Under the pieces are notes generated by a model. It was not told where the DNA came from, ran no database searches, and was given only the letters and a program-made list of their open reading frames with translations. From assembly GCA_963769585.1 (NCBI GenBank), contig CAVYMJ010000006.1, positions 1,984,001-2,048,000 on the forward strand: DNA of 64,000 nt, written 5' to 3'. How positions within the stretch are numbered: position 1 is the stretch's first letter; every line of letters starts with the position of its first letter. This document shows positions 1 to 9,146 of the stretch, one piece after another. Origin of the DNA: SSC3 sp963769585. Its GTDB lineage: Bacteria > Actinomycetota > Actinomycetes > Propionibacteriales > Nocardioidaceae. Made by a program: the position numbers and the translations under genes.

Positions 1-2
1 TC

Positions 3-862
3 CGGGCGACCGCTGAGTTCCAGGACGACACCGGTACTCCGCGGCCGCTCGCCCTGGATCTGCTGGTCTTCCCCGTCACGGTCGACCTGTACGCCGACTA
101 CGCCGACGGGACCCGGGAGTTACTGGCAACCAAGCAGGTGTCGTCCAGCTCCACCGGGGTGACCTTCGACGTCCCGGCGGGTCTGATCGACGCCGGGAAC
201 GACGTGCGCCTGCACATGGAGGCCCGGCCGGGTACCTACCCGTTCTTCGCCGGTATCCAGGGTGACTCGGACTCGTTCGACGTGCAGCAGACCAGCGTGG
301 TGGCTCCGTTCAACTCCAACCCGACCGGCGTCGGAGGGGGCGGAGGCCAGGGCACCAACACCTCCTGCACCCCCACCGTGCTCGAACCCGTCTGCGGCAA
401 CCTGGTGCTCGGCAAGCCCGCTGGGGTGCTCAGCGACCAGCTCGGTTCGGTCGGCGACTGCCTCGTCGCCGAATGCCTGACCGACGACTACGTCCAGGCG
501 CTGGTCAAGCTCAGCCCGGCGGTTTACAACCGCTCCTACCCGATGAAGATCGTGATGCGCTGCCACCCCAGCGTCTGTGACGCCCTTGCGGGATCCGACG
601 GCCATGACAACACCACCGGTGGGGGCCACAACGGCGGCAGCAACGGCGGTGGTCACGGGTACGGCGTGACGAACCTCAAGCTCATCGCGAGCCTGAGCGC
701 CGACGGGGCGCTGGGCCTCTCACCCGCGTGCAAGAGCAAGGGAGTAGTCGGCTCCGGCCAGACGTTCTGCACCGACTACGCCAACAGCTTCCGCGAGACC
801 AACGGCATCTGGAATGTGGTCTGGCTCTCGTCGGAGACGCCCGCGTCAGCTTCCCCCAGTAG
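3..862 (+). CDS. Secreted Cys-containing protein, 5'-truncated, apparent 3' frameshift
   Basis: The gene enters from the left window edge in frame 3, so its start and any signal peptide lie outside. About 235 residues are readable. An N-terminal beta-rich part is followed by a Gly-rich linker, a segment with paired cysteines (CTPTVLEPVCGN, GDCLVAEC, MRCHPSVCD), a Gly/His/Asn-rich linker and a short C-terminal domain with two more cysteines. This composition suggests an exported, disulfide-bonded surface protein; I do not recognise a family. The frame has no stop until 2603, but everything beyond about 845 is antisense to the convergent cyclase/ATPase gene and is not plausible coding. One missing base near 827-833 would give the end VGDARVSFPQ and a TAG at 860-862, overlapping the convergent gene's stop by about 17 bases. 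I therefore place the end there. Function unknown. Confidence 0.55.
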
Positions 863-3710
863 CCCACGACGCGGTAAGGAGCGGCAGGTCGACGACCCCG
901 AGAGAGCTCAACACCTCGGCGGCCGTCGCCTCCCGCTGCGTTGCGTCGACCGACCCCGCCCGAGCCAAACCGAGACAGCTCAAGGCATACGCGTAACGGT
1001 TGCCCTCCCGCTCGGCCTCGACCACTCCCGCCTCGAACTCGGCTACAGCTCCGTCGACCGAGTCCTCGGACAGCAGCGCGAACCCACGAACCCAGTGCAG
1101 GTCCGGGGCCAGCCCGTCGACGTTGCTGGCCAGGAGCCGTTCGGTGAGACTCAGCGCGGTGGCCCGGTTGCCGGCGAGCAGCATCGCTTCCGCCTCGATC
1201 GCCTCGACGCCTGCGACCTCATCCGGCTCGCCGATGCTCAGGAACACCACCCGCGCCTCGGCGAGCGCCGTCAGGCCCCCGGTGAACTCCCCGGCACGGC
1301 ACAGGCAGCGGCCGAGCTGACGCAGCGCCAGCGCAACCAGCTCGTCGTCCGAGACCGACCTGGCACCGGTGAGGACCTGCTGCAACAAGGGCTCGGCCTC
1401 GGCCAGCCGTCCCTGGTTCACCAACACCTCAGCCTGGTTGCACAGCGCATTGGCCTCGCTCGCGGTGTCACCGATCCGGCGGAAGATGGTCGCTGCCCGG
1501 CCAAACATCCGCTCGGCCTCGACCCACCGGGCATGGTCAAGCGCGTCGACGGCCAGGTTGTTCGTGCAGTGCGCCTGGCCAGGCAGCTCCTCCAGCTCGA
1601 CGTACGTGCGCAGGGCCAGGTCGCCGTACGGCTGCGGACTGGGTCGCCCGATCGCCACGTAGATCCCATGCAGCGTCGCGTAGGCGCGGGCGATCACCGC
1701 GCGGTCTTCGGCGATCACCGCCTCGTCGGCGGCGCGGACCGCCCACTCGATGGCACTGTCGATCTGTCCCTGGCCGAGCCGGACCTGTGCGTAGCCAAGG
1801 CAGAGTCGGCAGCGCGCCGCACTGGCCTCCTGTCCGTTCACACCCTCCAGTGCACGCAGACCCCTGCCCAGGCGGCCCAGGGACTGCGCGAACTTCCGCA
1901 ACCTCAGGTCGACGGCTGCCTGCTTGCTGACCAGAGCCGCCACCGCGACGTCGTCGCCCGCGACCAGCTTCTTGGCGCGCTGGTAGGCCTGGGCAGCGGG
2001 GAGGTTCAGCCCAATCGTGAACCAACAGTCGCCGAGGTCACGGAGCACGCCCGCGAGCTGCTCGGGCGCAACCATGCCCTTGGTGCCCCGGCGCTCCGAC
2101 TCCACCGCCCGGGACAGCAGTTCCACGGCTTCTGTGTAGGCGTACTTCGCCTTGGCCAGCTCCCCCGCCCAACGTGCGTACTGCCAGGCCTTGGGAAAGT
2201 TCCGGGCGTGGAAGGTGTGCAGGGCGAGAAGCTCGGGACTCTCCGCGTCGGGCCCGAAGCCCTGCTCGAGCTGTTCGGCGATCCTCGCGTGCAGTTGCTG
2301 ACGTCTCTTGAAGGACAGGCCCTCGTAGGCGACGTCGCGAACCAGGTTGTGCTTGAAGCGCAGCGTGCGAGGACCGTCGGAAACGAGGAAATCGCCGAGT
2401 CGGTCCAGGGTCTCGCCCTCGGGCGGGTGGTCGAAGAGGCCGGCGAGGTACTCGGTGTCGAACCGTACGCCGAGCACGGACGCGTGCCGGAGCACCGACC
2501 GATCCCCAGCGGGAAGGGCGTCGATCTGCGTGGTAACGACCTCGGCGATGGTCTCGGGCAGGTCGTCGACCCGTCCAGTCGGGCCAGCCATCTGCACCAG
2601 TGACTGCAGGAACAGCGGGTTGCCGCCTGCGCGCTCGGCCAGGACCTCTGCCACCGAGGTCGGGAGCGGATGGTCGCCGGTGGTGAGCTGGACGAGCGCG
2701 ACCGACTCCTTGTTCGACAGCCGCTCGGGAGTCAACGTGGTGACCTGCGCCTCCGCGGCCGGTTGCCAGCCGTCGTCCACCGGTCGCCTGGTGACCAGGA
2801 CGAGCCAGGGTTCGTCGCTGGAGCGCTCCACGAGCCCGTTGAGGACGTCGCAGGAGGCCCCGTCCATGAGGTGCGCGTCTTCCACTACCAGCAGACTCGG
2901 CTGGGGCAGCAGAGCACTCAACAGGTCGAGGGTGACCTCCCGCACCTTGCGCCGACGGAACTGCTCGTCGAGACCAGCCGTGTCGTCGGTGTCGGTGATC
3001 GGCAGGTCCAGCAGGTCCCCGAGCAGCGGGAGCCACGGGTCGAGCTCCGGGGCGCGCTCGTGGACGACGTCAGAGAGCCGCTCGATCCTGGTCTGGCGGT
3101 CAGCGCGGGCCGAGATCTCGGCGAGGTCGGAGACCAGCTGCTGGAACGGGAAGTAGGGCGTCGAGGACTCGTACTCGTTGCACTGGACCGAGCGCGGCTG
3201 GACCGTCTTGGCCAGCGCCGCCGCCTCGGCCACCAGTCTCGACTTCCCGATGCCCGGCTCGCCGACGATCTCGACCACCCGGCCGCGGCCGGTGAGCAGC
3301 TCATCGACGGCGGTCCGCAGCTCAGTGACCTCGCTCTGCCGACCCACGAGCGGGCCGCGGTCGTCGTAGGTCAGGCGGGTCTCCGAGATCTCCCCGACGA
3401 CCACCGCATTGATCGGCTGCGCCTTGCCCTTCACCGTGAAGGGGGGCAGTGCCGTCGCGTCGAACTCGGTCGCGGAGTGCTCGATCAGGTACTGGGTGGC
3501 GACGAGCTCCCCGGGAGCCGCCTTGCCCATCACTCGGGCGGCGAGGTTGATCGGGTCACCCTTGATCGAGTAGGTACGCCGGAACGCGGGACCGAAGTCA
3601 CCGGAGAAGACGTGCCCGTAGTTCGCGCCGATCTTCAGGGGCAGCCGGCCGGCGTTGTCGAGGATCTTGCGGCAGGCCCGCAGGAGGCGCTCACCATCGT
3701 GACCCGGCAC
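846..3710 (-). CDS. C-terminal part of soluble-adenylyl-cyclase-like protein: end of C2 cyclase domain, AAA ATPase, TPR
   Basis: This 954-residue reading frame starts in the middle of a class III cyclase domain. Residues 1-110 carry GDFGPAFRRTYSIKGD and the transition-state Asn55 and Arg59 in INLAAR. A STAND/AAA ATPase follows, with Walker A GEPGIGKS at 150-157 and Walker B LLVVEDAH near 270, and then a long TPR-like helical region to the end. The cyclase-cyclase-NTPase-TPR order is that of mammalian soluble adenylyl cyclase and related bacterial proteins. The nominal GTG start at 3710 is probably an artefact. The upstream frame ends at 3691-3693 inside the same domain, and removing one base from the GGG run (3702-3705 on the minus strand context) fuses the two frames as TSAGHDGERLL. 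Either the gene is broken or the base is a homopolymer error. If translated alone, this part would lack a complete catalytic centre. Confidence 0.8.
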   Translation of the reverse strand: MPGHDGERLLRACRKILDNAGRLPLKIGANYGHVFSGDFGPAFRRTYSIKGDPINLAARVMGKAAPGELVATQYLIEHSATEFDATALPPFTVKGKAQPINAVVVGEISETRLTYDDRGPLVGRQSEVTELRTAVDELLTGRGRVVEIVGEPGIGKSRLVAEAAALAKTVQPRSVQCNEYESSTPYFPFQQLVSDLAEISARADRQTRIERLSDVVHERAPELDPWLPLLGDLLDLPITDTDDTAGLDEQFRRRKVREVTLDLLSALLPQPSLLVVEDAHLMDGASCDVLNGLVERSSDEPWLVLVTRRPVDDGWQPAAEAQVTTLTPERLSNKESVALVQLTTGDHPLPTSVAEVLAERAGGNPLFLQSLVQMAGPTGRVDDLPETIAEVVTTQIDALPAGDRSVLRHASVLGVRFDTEYLAGLFDHPPEGETLDRLGDFLVSDGPRTLRFKHNLVRDVAYEGLSFKRRQQLHARIAEQLEQGFGPDAESPELLALHTFHARNFPKAWQYARWAGELAKAKYAYTEAVELLSRAVESERRGTKGMVAPEQLAGVLRDLGDCWFTIGLNLPAAQAYQRAKKLVAGDDVAVAALVSKQAAVDLRLRKFAQSLGRLGRGLRALEGVNGQEASAARCRLCLGYAQVRLGQGQIDSAIEWAVRAADEAVIAEDRAVIARAYATLHGIYVAIGRPSPQPYGDLALRTYVELEELPGQAHCTNNLAVDALDHARWVEAERMFGRAATIFRRIGDTASEANALCNQAEVLVNQGRLAEAEPLLQQVLTGARSVSDDELVALALRQLGRCLCRAGEFTGGLTALAEARVVFLSIGEPDEVAGVEAIEAEAMLLAGNRATALSLTERLLASNVDGLAPDLHWVRGFALLSEDSVDGAVAEFEAGVVEAEREGNRYAYALSCLGLARAGSVDATQREATAAEVLSSLGVVDLPLLTASWATGGS

Positions 3711-4647
3711 TTGTCGGAACCCCGGCCGCGAGCATGATCTTGCCGCCGTCCGCGTCGATGTCGGTCTCGAAGAACGTCACACCGTGGGCGGCGGTTGCGT
3801 GCGAGACGTTCACGATGACCTCGTCCAGGGCTACCGCGACCGCCTCCGGCCCCTCTGTCTGAGCCAGGTTGTCCGTGCCGGAGAACTTCACGAACGCGAC
3901 GGCGATGTCGCGGTGCTCGGGCTCGAGGTCGGCGTACAGGAGGTGGTTGCGGATCTCCGCCGGCAGGAGTCCCCCCAGCTCCTGGTCGCTCTGGGCCTGA
4001 TAGGCGGCCGGCATCGGTGGAGTGGGGCATCCCTTCAGCAGCGCACCCCCCTCGATCGGACGACCGCCGTACGACTTCCCGATGGCAGCCAGGGTGTGGT
4101 CGCTGACGGCGATCTCGCCGGCGTTCGCCAGGCCCTCGAGTCGGGCGCAGGTGCTGACAGAGGGACCGCTGACCAGCAGCTCGCGGTGATGCAGCGGGTC
4201 TCCGACGAGGTAGCTGTCGAACTCCCCGGTGTGCACCCCGATCGACATCCGCAGCCGCACCGAGCCCGCGCTGGTGGTCAGTGCGCCGAAAGAGCGCATC
4301 CGGGCCCGCATCGCGAAGGCAGCCCGGCAGGCGCGACCGGCGTGGTGCTCGCCGGTGAAGAGCAGGAGTACGGCGTCGCCGCCCCACTTGACCAGGTCGG
4401 CCCCATCGTCGTTGGCAGGCTCGAGGATGTCGGCGAAGACCGCGTTCAGCGCGTCGCTCATCTCCTCCGCGCCCACCTTGCCCTTGCGAGCGAGCCGTTC
4501 GGTCAGGGCGGTGAAGCCGGAGATGTCGGCGAAGACGAGCGAGCCGGGGATGCAGCGGTACGACTCGTCAGGAGCTGTCCGATGCCACTGCGCGTGTAAG
4601 CGCGCGACGTACGGATGCAACCCTCGCGGTTCTCGTGGTCCTGGCAT
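3691..4647 (-). CDS. N-terminal part of soluble-adenylyl-cyclase-like protein: C1 cyclase domain and start of C2
   Basis: The 318-residue frame holds a complete class III cyclase domain (C1, about 33-200) and the first half of a second (C2, from about 245). C1 has both metal-binding aspartates, Asp41 in FADISGFT and Asp91 in VKWGGDAVLL, but its Asn-x3-Arg motif reads S-T-C-A-R, with the Asn replaced. C2 has lysines where the metal aspartates should be (FVKFSG, DGGKIML). The Asn and Arg missing from C1 are present in C2 on the downstream frame. One composite active site, with metal from C1 and transition-state residues from C2, is therefore expected, as in soluble adenylyl cyclase. The likely product is cAMP, although nucleotide specificity is inference. 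ATG start at 4647. The frame terminates at 3691 through the probable single-base insertion described for the downstream half. Confidence 0.8.
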   Translation of the reverse strand: MPGPREPRGLHPYVARLHAQWHRTAPDESYRCIPGSLVFADISGFTALTERLARKGKVGAEEMSDALNAVFADILEPANDDGADLVKWGGDAVLLLFTGEHHAGRACRAAFAMRARMRSFGALTTSAGSVRLRMSIGVHTGEFDSYLVGDPLHHRELLVSGPSVSTCARLEGLANAGEIAVSDHTLAAIGKSYGGRPIEGGALLKGCPTPPMPAAYQAQSDQELGGLLPAEIRNHLLYADLEPEHRDIAVAFVKFSGTDNLAQTEGPEAVAVALDEVIVNVSHATAAHGVTFFETDIDADGGKIMLAAGVPTSAGSRW

Positions 4648-4709
4648 GAACCCCCTGCTCGCAGGTGACCCGACGGGCCTGTTGACCCTAGAGGGAGTCT
4701 AAGGGCCCA

Positions 4710-5510
4710 TCAGGCGTTGGGGAGGGCACCGCCGTACCGCCTGTCGCGCCGGGCGTACTCGTCGATCGCCGCCCACAGATGGGTGCGGTTCACGTCGGGC
4801 CACAGGACATCGCTGAACACGAACTCGGCGTACGCGGCCTGCCACGTCATGAAGTTGGACAGCCGCTGCTCCCCCGACGTGCGCCACACCATGTCGGCAT
4901 CGGACCACTCGGGCACGTACAGGTAGCGCGCGAAGATCTTCTCGGTGACCTTGTCGGGTCGCACCCGCCCTGCGGCCACGTCGTGCGCCAGCTTCTGCGC
5001 GGCATCGGCGATCTCGCTGCGGCCCCCGTAGTTCACGCACATGGTGAGCGTGCAGACATCGTTGTCCTTGGTGAGCTCCTCGGCGACCTTGAGCTCGTTG
5101 ACCACCGACCTCCACAGGCGGGGGGCGCGCCCGGCCCACCGGACCCGCACCCCGAGCTCGTGCATCTCGTCGCGGCGACGCCGGATCACGTCACGGTTGA
5201 AGCCCATCAGGAAGCGGACCTCCTCGGGCGAGCGCGACCAGTTCTCCGTGGAGAAGGCGTACGCCGAGACGGCCTTCACGCCGATCTCGATGGCTCCCTC
5301 CACCACGTCGAAGAGCGAGTGCTCGCCCCGCTCGTGCCCCGCGGTACGAGGAAGGCCTCGCTCCTTTGCCCAGCGACCGTTGCCGTCCATGACGATGGCG
5401 ACATGCCTGGGGACCAGCTCGGGCGGGATCTCAGGGGGCTTCGCGCCACTCGGATGAGGGGTCGGGCGGCGCAACGGGCCTCTCACCACGGGCTGTCGTC
5501 CTCGCGCCAC
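4710..5510 (-). CDS. uppS: Isoprenyl diphosphate synthase (cis-prenyltransferase)
   Basis: It condenses isopentenyl diphosphate units in cis to make the polyprenyl diphosphate carrier used for peptidoglycan and other envelope glycans; the enzyme acts at the cytoplasmic face of the membrane. The 266-residue protein has the family signature HVAIVMDGNGRWA with catalytic Asp42, then AYAFSTENW, and near the C-terminus RTSGEQRLSNF. Length is normal for the family. The start is GTG at 5510; the first 30 residues are a basic, Pro-rich extension common in actinobacterial members. The final chain length (decaprenyl or undecaprenyl) cannot be read from the sequence. It is divergent from the MarR gene and 63 bp from the cyclase gene, with no clear operon partner. 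Confidence 0.95.
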   Translation of the reverse strand: MARGRQPVVRGPLRRPTPHPSGAKPPEIPPELVPRHVAIVMDGNGRWAKERGLPRTAGHERGEHSLFDVVEGAIEIGVKAVSAYAFSTENWSRSPEEVRFLMGFNRDVIRRRRDEMHELGVRVRWAGRAPRLWRSVVNELKVAEELTKDNDVCTLTMCVNYGGRSEIADAAQKLAHDVAAGRVRPDKVTEKIFARYLYVPEWSDADMVWRTSGEQRLSNFMTWQAAYAEFVFSDVLWPDVNRTHLWAAIDEYARRDRRYGGALPNA

Positions 5511-5582
5511 TGCTCTCCCTTCGATACGGTCCCGCCCACGGGTGGGAGTGAACTTAGACTAGGCCCGAGACGAAGGATCACC

Positions 5583-6032
5583 ATGAGCGGACCGAACGCC
5601 CAGATCGAGCAGCAGCTGACCATGCTGCTGCGCCGCGTGCAGAGCATCCACGTTTCGACCTCCTCGGGCGGGGTCGATCTGGACCGTTCGGCGTACGGCA
5701 TCATGTGTCGCCTCGCAGACGAGGGCCCCCAGCGGCTGGGCTCCCTCGCCCAGGCCTTCGGACTCGACCCGTCCACCATCACCCGTCAGGTGCAGGCCCT
5801 CGAGACCGCCGGTCTCGCCCAGCGGACCACCGACACCGCGGACAGGCGGGCGTCGATCCTCGACCTGTCGGTTGAGGGCCGCGAGGTGCTCACCCAGACC
5901 AGGGAGCACCGACGAGCGCGCTTCGAGGCCGCGCTGCGCGACTGGGCGCCTGAGGAGCGAGCCGAGTTCGCCCGACTCCTGGAGAAGTTCAACGTCTCCG
6001 TCGAGCAGCTCTCGGACCGCCCCGTCTCCTGA
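5583..6032 (+). CDS. MarR-family transcriptional regulator
   Basis: This 149-residue winged-helix regulator has the MarR pattern: an N-terminal dimerisation helix (IEQQLTMLLRRVQ), a helix-turn-helix with recognition helix LDPSTITRQVQALE at about 60-73, and a wing (RTTDTADRRAS) ending in the family's D-x-R signature. The frame is open far upstream, but ATG 5583 follows the Shine-Dalgarno-like GAAGGA and matches the family's usual length, so longer starts are rejected. It lies between the divergent uppS and the opposite-strand recO, with only 72 bp upstream. Ligand and targets are not evident; autoregulation and control of uppS through the shared intergenic region are possible but not shown. 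Confidence 0.92.
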   Translation: MSGPNAQIEQQLTMLLRRVQSIHVSTSSGGVDLDRSAYGIMCRLADEGPQRLGSLAQAFGLDPSTITRQVQALETAGLAQRTTDTADRRASILDLSVEGREVLTQTREHRRARFEAALRDWAPEERAEFARLLEKFNVSVEQLSDRPVS

Positions 6033-6145
6033 CGGCGAGCCGGCTGGACCACAGGTGACCAAGCGCGACGCACCCTCGTCTCGGTCGCCAACGACAGCTT
6101 CATCGCCTGCCACCGCACCGTTGCCGACGGCCTGACCTCGGGGGT

Positions 6146-6874
6146 CTAGCGTTCGACGTGCGCCAGGGACTTGAGGCCGCGCTCGAGGTGCCAGGCGAGG
6201 TACGCCGACACGAGGCCGGTCGCCTCCTTGCGATGGCGCGGCTCGGTGAGCTCGACGATGTCCCACTCGCCTGCCAACAGTGCCCCCAGCAGCCGTACCG
6301 TCTCGGGTGCGGGCCTGACGGAGCCAGGGAGTCTGCAGTCAGTGCAGAGCATGCCGCCAGCTGCCGCGTTGAACGCCAGGTGCGGACCTTCGACGCCGCA
6401 GCGGGCGCAGGCCTCGAAGGTCGGCGCGTAGCCGGCTACGGACAGTGACCTGAGCAGGAAGGCGTCCAGCACCTGGCCTGGTGGCCGCTGCTGGTCGCAG
6501 ATCGCCCGGAGGGCGCCGACCAGCAGCAGGAAGTGCTGGAGGGCGGGCTCCTTGTCCTCGACCACAAGTCGCTCAGCGGTCTCGAGCATCGCCGTACCGG
6601 CGGTGTAGCGCTCGTAGTCGGCCCCCATCAACGCACCGTACGGCGACAGCGTCTCGGCTTGGGTCACGATGTCGAGGCTGCGCCCCTCGGCGATCTGGAG
6701 GTCGACGTGGGTGAACGGCTCGAGGCGGGAGCCGAAGCGGGAGGTGGTCCGGCGTACCCCCTTGGCAACCGCGCGCACCCGGCCGTTGCGGCGGGTCAGA
6801 AGCGTGATGATTCGGTCCGCCTCACCCAGCTTCTGGGTGCGCAGCACGATCGCTTCGTCACGGTAGAGGGCCAC
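6146..6874 (-). CDS. recO: DNA repair protein RecO
   Basis: RecO acts with RecF and RecR to load RecA at single-stranded gaps. The 242-residue protein has the N-terminal OB-fold (YRDEAIVLRTQKLGEADRI, with typical RNGRVRAVAKGVRR) and a central helical region. A C-terminal zinc-binding cluster is visible as CARCG and CTDC at about 163-185. Length fits the family and ATG 6874 begins the conserved OB strand. It ends 113 bp from the convergent MarR gene. The recO and uppS genes are often neighbours in actinobacteria; here the MarR gene sits between them. Confidence 0.95.
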   Translation of the reverse strand: MALYRDEAIVLRTQKLGEADRIITLLTRRNGRVRAVAKGVRRTTSRFGSRLEPFTHVDLQIAEGRSLDIVTQAETLSPYGALMGADYERYTAGTAMLETAERLVVEDKEPALQHFLLLVGALRAICDQQRPPGQVLDAFLLRSLSVAGYAPTFEACARCGVEGPHLAFNAAAGGMLCTDCRLPGSVRPAPETVRLLGALLAGEWDIVELTEPRHRKEATGLVSAYLAWHLERGLKSLAHVER

Positions 6875-6887
6875 GCCCCATTGTCAC

Positions 6888-7745
6888 TCAGCGAGCAACA
6901 GAACGGCGGCGCCGAGCCGGACGTGAGGCCCAGGCGACGTTGACCAGCTTCGCGGCCGCTGCGTCGAGCCGCTCCGGGGAGATCCGCCACTCGAACGGAC
7001 TGGTCGCCTCGACGTACGTCGCTCCTGTGACTTCGCTGGCCACCATCCGGGCGTCGTGGACCGAGTGCAGCGGGTCGCGCTGGTGCCCCACGACGAGCGT
7101 GGGCACGGTGACCTCTCGCCGCACCAGGCTCGGCGGCGCCAGTCGACCGAAGAAGGATCCCTGGAGGGCTGCCGCCATCGGCCTCGGACGCTGGTTGAGG
7201 GCGTCGAGCACCACGGTCGCCCAGTACGGTACGACGCCTCGCGGCACCAGCCGGGTGGCCAGACGCACGGCGTCGACCGCCACCGGGAAGACGCGGGCGG
7301 TGAGCATCAGCGGTGTGTAGACCAGGAGCCCGGCGGTCAGGCTGTTGTCGAGCACGGGCATCTCGAGGATGAGCCCACGGACCCGTCCAGGCGCCGAAGC
7401 AGCAACCTCGAGGGCGACGTTGGCACCGGCCGACGTCCCGCCGATGACGGCCTGTTCGGCCCCGAGGTGGTCGAGCAGGGCGACGACCTGTGACCCGAAC
7501 TCCGTCATCGAGTAACGCCGGGGGTCGGTCGGCCGATCCGAGCGTCCGTGGCCCAGCAGGTCAACGGCCACCACGTGGGCGCCGTCACCGGCAAGGGCAC
7601 GGGCCACTCGCTGGTGCATCGCACGCGGCATCAGCTGCCCGGGCACGAGTACGACCCACCGGTCACCGCTGCCGTACTCGGTGTACTCCAGCCGGTCGTC
7701 GTCGATGAAGAACTGACCAACGCGCTCGGAAACCAACAAGGCCAC
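6888..7745 (-). CDS. Alpha/beta-hydrolase fold protein
   Basis: The 285-residue alpha/beta hydrolase shows the oxyanion strand WVVLVPGQLMP, the HVVAVDLLGHGRSD motif and the nucleophile elbow GGTSAGAN (Ser in G-x-S-x-G context). The acid is probably in VVGHQRDPLHS. At the expected catalytic His position the C-terminal region reads ATSPFEWRISPERL, so a clear His is not seen and activity is uncertain. I chose GTG 7745 because AGAGGA lies nine bases upstream; an ATG at 7772 in the same frame has no such signal, and the open frame beyond to 7964 looks non-coding. It ends 13 bp from recO, so the two may be co-transcribed. Substrate unknown. Confidence 0.8.
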   Translation of the reverse strand: MALLVSERVGQFFIDDDRLEYTEYGSGDRWVVLVPGQLMPRAMHQRVARALAGDGAHVVAVDLLGHGRSDRPTDPRRYSMTEFGSQVVALLDHLGAEQAVIGGTSAGANVALEVAASAPGRVRGLILEMPVLDNSLTAGLLVYTPLMLTARVFPVAVDAVRLATRLVPRGVVPYWATVVLDALNQRPRPMAAALQGSFFGRLAPPSLVRREVTVPTLVVGHQRDPLHSVHDARMVASEVTGATYVEATSPFEWRISPERLDAAAAKLVNVAWASRPARRRRSVAR

Positions 7746-7885
7746 GTTTCCGATTCCTCTCGTGTGGACCATGTGCGATGACACACCGTAGACCCTGTGC
7801 AGCCGGCGCGGGTGCTGTCTCACTCCGGTCCCCAGAGGCGGCGCCGCCGCCGAGACGCGACCGCAGACTCTCGACGGCCTGGACC

Positions 7886-8305
7886 TCACGCGGGCGGGAC
7901 GGCGTCCTGGCCGCGGTAGGTGCCGAAGCTCCACCTGTTGCCCTCGGGGTCGGCCACCGAGCACTCCCGCCCGCCGTAGTCCGGGGTGTTCGGCGGTCGA
8001 ACCGAGGTGCCACCGTGGGCGAGCGTGCGCTCGTGGACGGCGTCGACCTCCTCATCAGCCAGGAGCACGCAGTACGCCGAGGATTGGCCGCGTTCGCTGA
8101 CCGGGGACCCGTCCCGGACGCTGCCCAGCATCACCCCGCCACCGGGGGGCCAGGTCAGCTCGGCGTGGTGGACGATGGTGGGGTCCTGTTCGTCGGCGTA
8201 CACCGCCTGAGCGACGAAGCCGAACGCCTTCACCAGGAAGTCGATGCCGGCAAGGGCGTCGCGGTAGCTGAGCACGGTCCATACGGTCGGCGCTTGAGCA
8301 GTCAT
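7886..8305 (-). CDS. VOC (glyoxalase/bleomycin-resistance fold) protein
   Basis: A 139-residue single VOC domain of the PhnB/YdcJ-like type: VWTVLSYRDALAGIDFLVKAFGF at the start, the HHAELTWPPGGGVMLGS strand, and the closing DPEGNRWSFGTY motif with its usual metal-region Glu/Asp context. Such proteins include glyoxalases, dioxygenases and drug-binding resistance proteins; the substrate cannot be assigned. It lies 12 bp downstream of the AraC-family gene on the same strand, so both are probably on one transcript. AraC-VOC pairs are common in actinobacteria. Confidence 0.88.
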   Translation of the reverse strand: MTAQAPTVWTVLSYRDALAGIDFLVKAFGFVAQAVYADEQDPTIVHHAELTWPPGGGVMLGSVRDGSPVSERGQSSAYCVLLADEEVDAVHERTLAHGGTSVRPPNTPDYGGRECSVADPEGNRWSFGTYRGQDAVPPA

Positions 8306-8317
8306 GGGTTCAGACTC

Positions 8318-9118
8318 TCAGCCGGTCACGGCCTGGTCTTGAAGGAATGGGAACTCCGAGCGCAGCCACTCCCCCGGCGTGCAGCCGGCAAGGTCCCGCC
8401 AGTCCCGACTCAGATGAGCCTGGTCGGCGAACCCGGTCTCCGCAGCGACCTCGGCGAAGCTCCGGCCGGAAGCGAGCAGGTCCCGCGCGTTGCGGAAGCG
8501 AACCAGGCGAGCCACCTGCTTGGGGCCAAGCCCGAACTCGGTGGCGAAGGTCGCGGCCAGATGCCGACGGCTCCAGCCGAGGTCACCCGCGAGGTCACCC
8601 ACCCGCCGTCCGGGCTCGTCGTGCAACCGTGCCCAGGCCCAGGTCAGCTCCGGCCGGATGCCGGCTCCCGCCGAGGCCAGGGTGCGCAGCGCAAGATCGA
8701 GGACGTCGAACCTCGAGGGCCAGTCCGCGGCGGTCGCCAGCTCGTCGTACAGGCGGTCGACCGGGAGTACGTCGGCGAGCGGGACCAGCTCCGCGCGCAG
8801 CGCCGCCGCCGGCAAGCCGAGCAGCTGGCGCGCTCCGGCGGGGGTCAACCCGAACTGGATACCGTGCTGGAAGCCGTCATGGTGGATCAGCGCTGGGGCG
8901 TCGTGGAGGCCGGAGGTCAGCGCCCAGGTCTTGGTGCGGCTGGTCGCGTCCTGAGCCCACTGCACGTCCAGCGGCTCGTCGAAGGCGATCACGACGGTCA
9001 GGCTGGTACCCGGCAGCCCGTGGTGGACCCCGGGCTCGAGGCCGTCGAAGTGGTAGCCGTAGTAGTCCGTGACGAACCCCTGCAGCAAGGGGTGCGGAGC
9101 TCTGACGAGGGTCGCCAT
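8318..9118 (-). CDS. AraC-family transcriptional regulator
   Basis: 266 residues. The N-terminal half (about 1-150) resembles the sensor region of AraC proteins linked to VOC genes, beginning HPLLQGFVTDYYGYHF. The C-terminal half (about 165-260) is the two-helix-turn-helix AraC domain, with VGDLAGDLGWSRRHLAATF and the second motif FAEVAAETGFADQAHLSRDWR leading to GCTPGEW. It is probably co-transcribed with the VOC gene 12 bp downstream and likely regulates it. ATG 9118 has GGAGGT almost touching it, which is closer than usual, but no better start is visible. Confidence 0.9.
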   Translation of the reverse strand: MATLVRAPHPLLQGFVTDYYGYHFDGLEPGVHHGLPGTSLTVVIAFDEPLDVQWAQDATSRTKTWALTSGLHDAPALIHHDGFQHGIQFGLTPAGARQLLGLPAAALRAELVPLADVLPVDRLYDELATAADWPSRFDVLDLALRTLASAGAGIRPELTWAWARLHDEPGRRVGDLAGDLGWSRRHLAATFATEFGLGPKQVARLVRFRNARDLLASGRSFAEVAAETGFADQAHLSRDWRDLAGCTPGEWLRSEFPFLQDQAVTG

Positions 9119-9146
9119 ACCTCCAGGCTACGCGGCTCGGCGGAGT

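Noticed and set aside
846..2603. Plus-strand open frame continuing the first gene for 1.7 kb
   Set aside because: It is exactly antisense to the conserved ATPase/TPR coding sequence and has Arg/Gln/Pro-rich composition typical of reverse-strand shadows in G/C-rich DNA.
4779..5582. Long N-terminal extension of the MarR protein
   Set aside because: It is antisense to uppS; the conserved domain and ribosome-binding site place the start at 5583.
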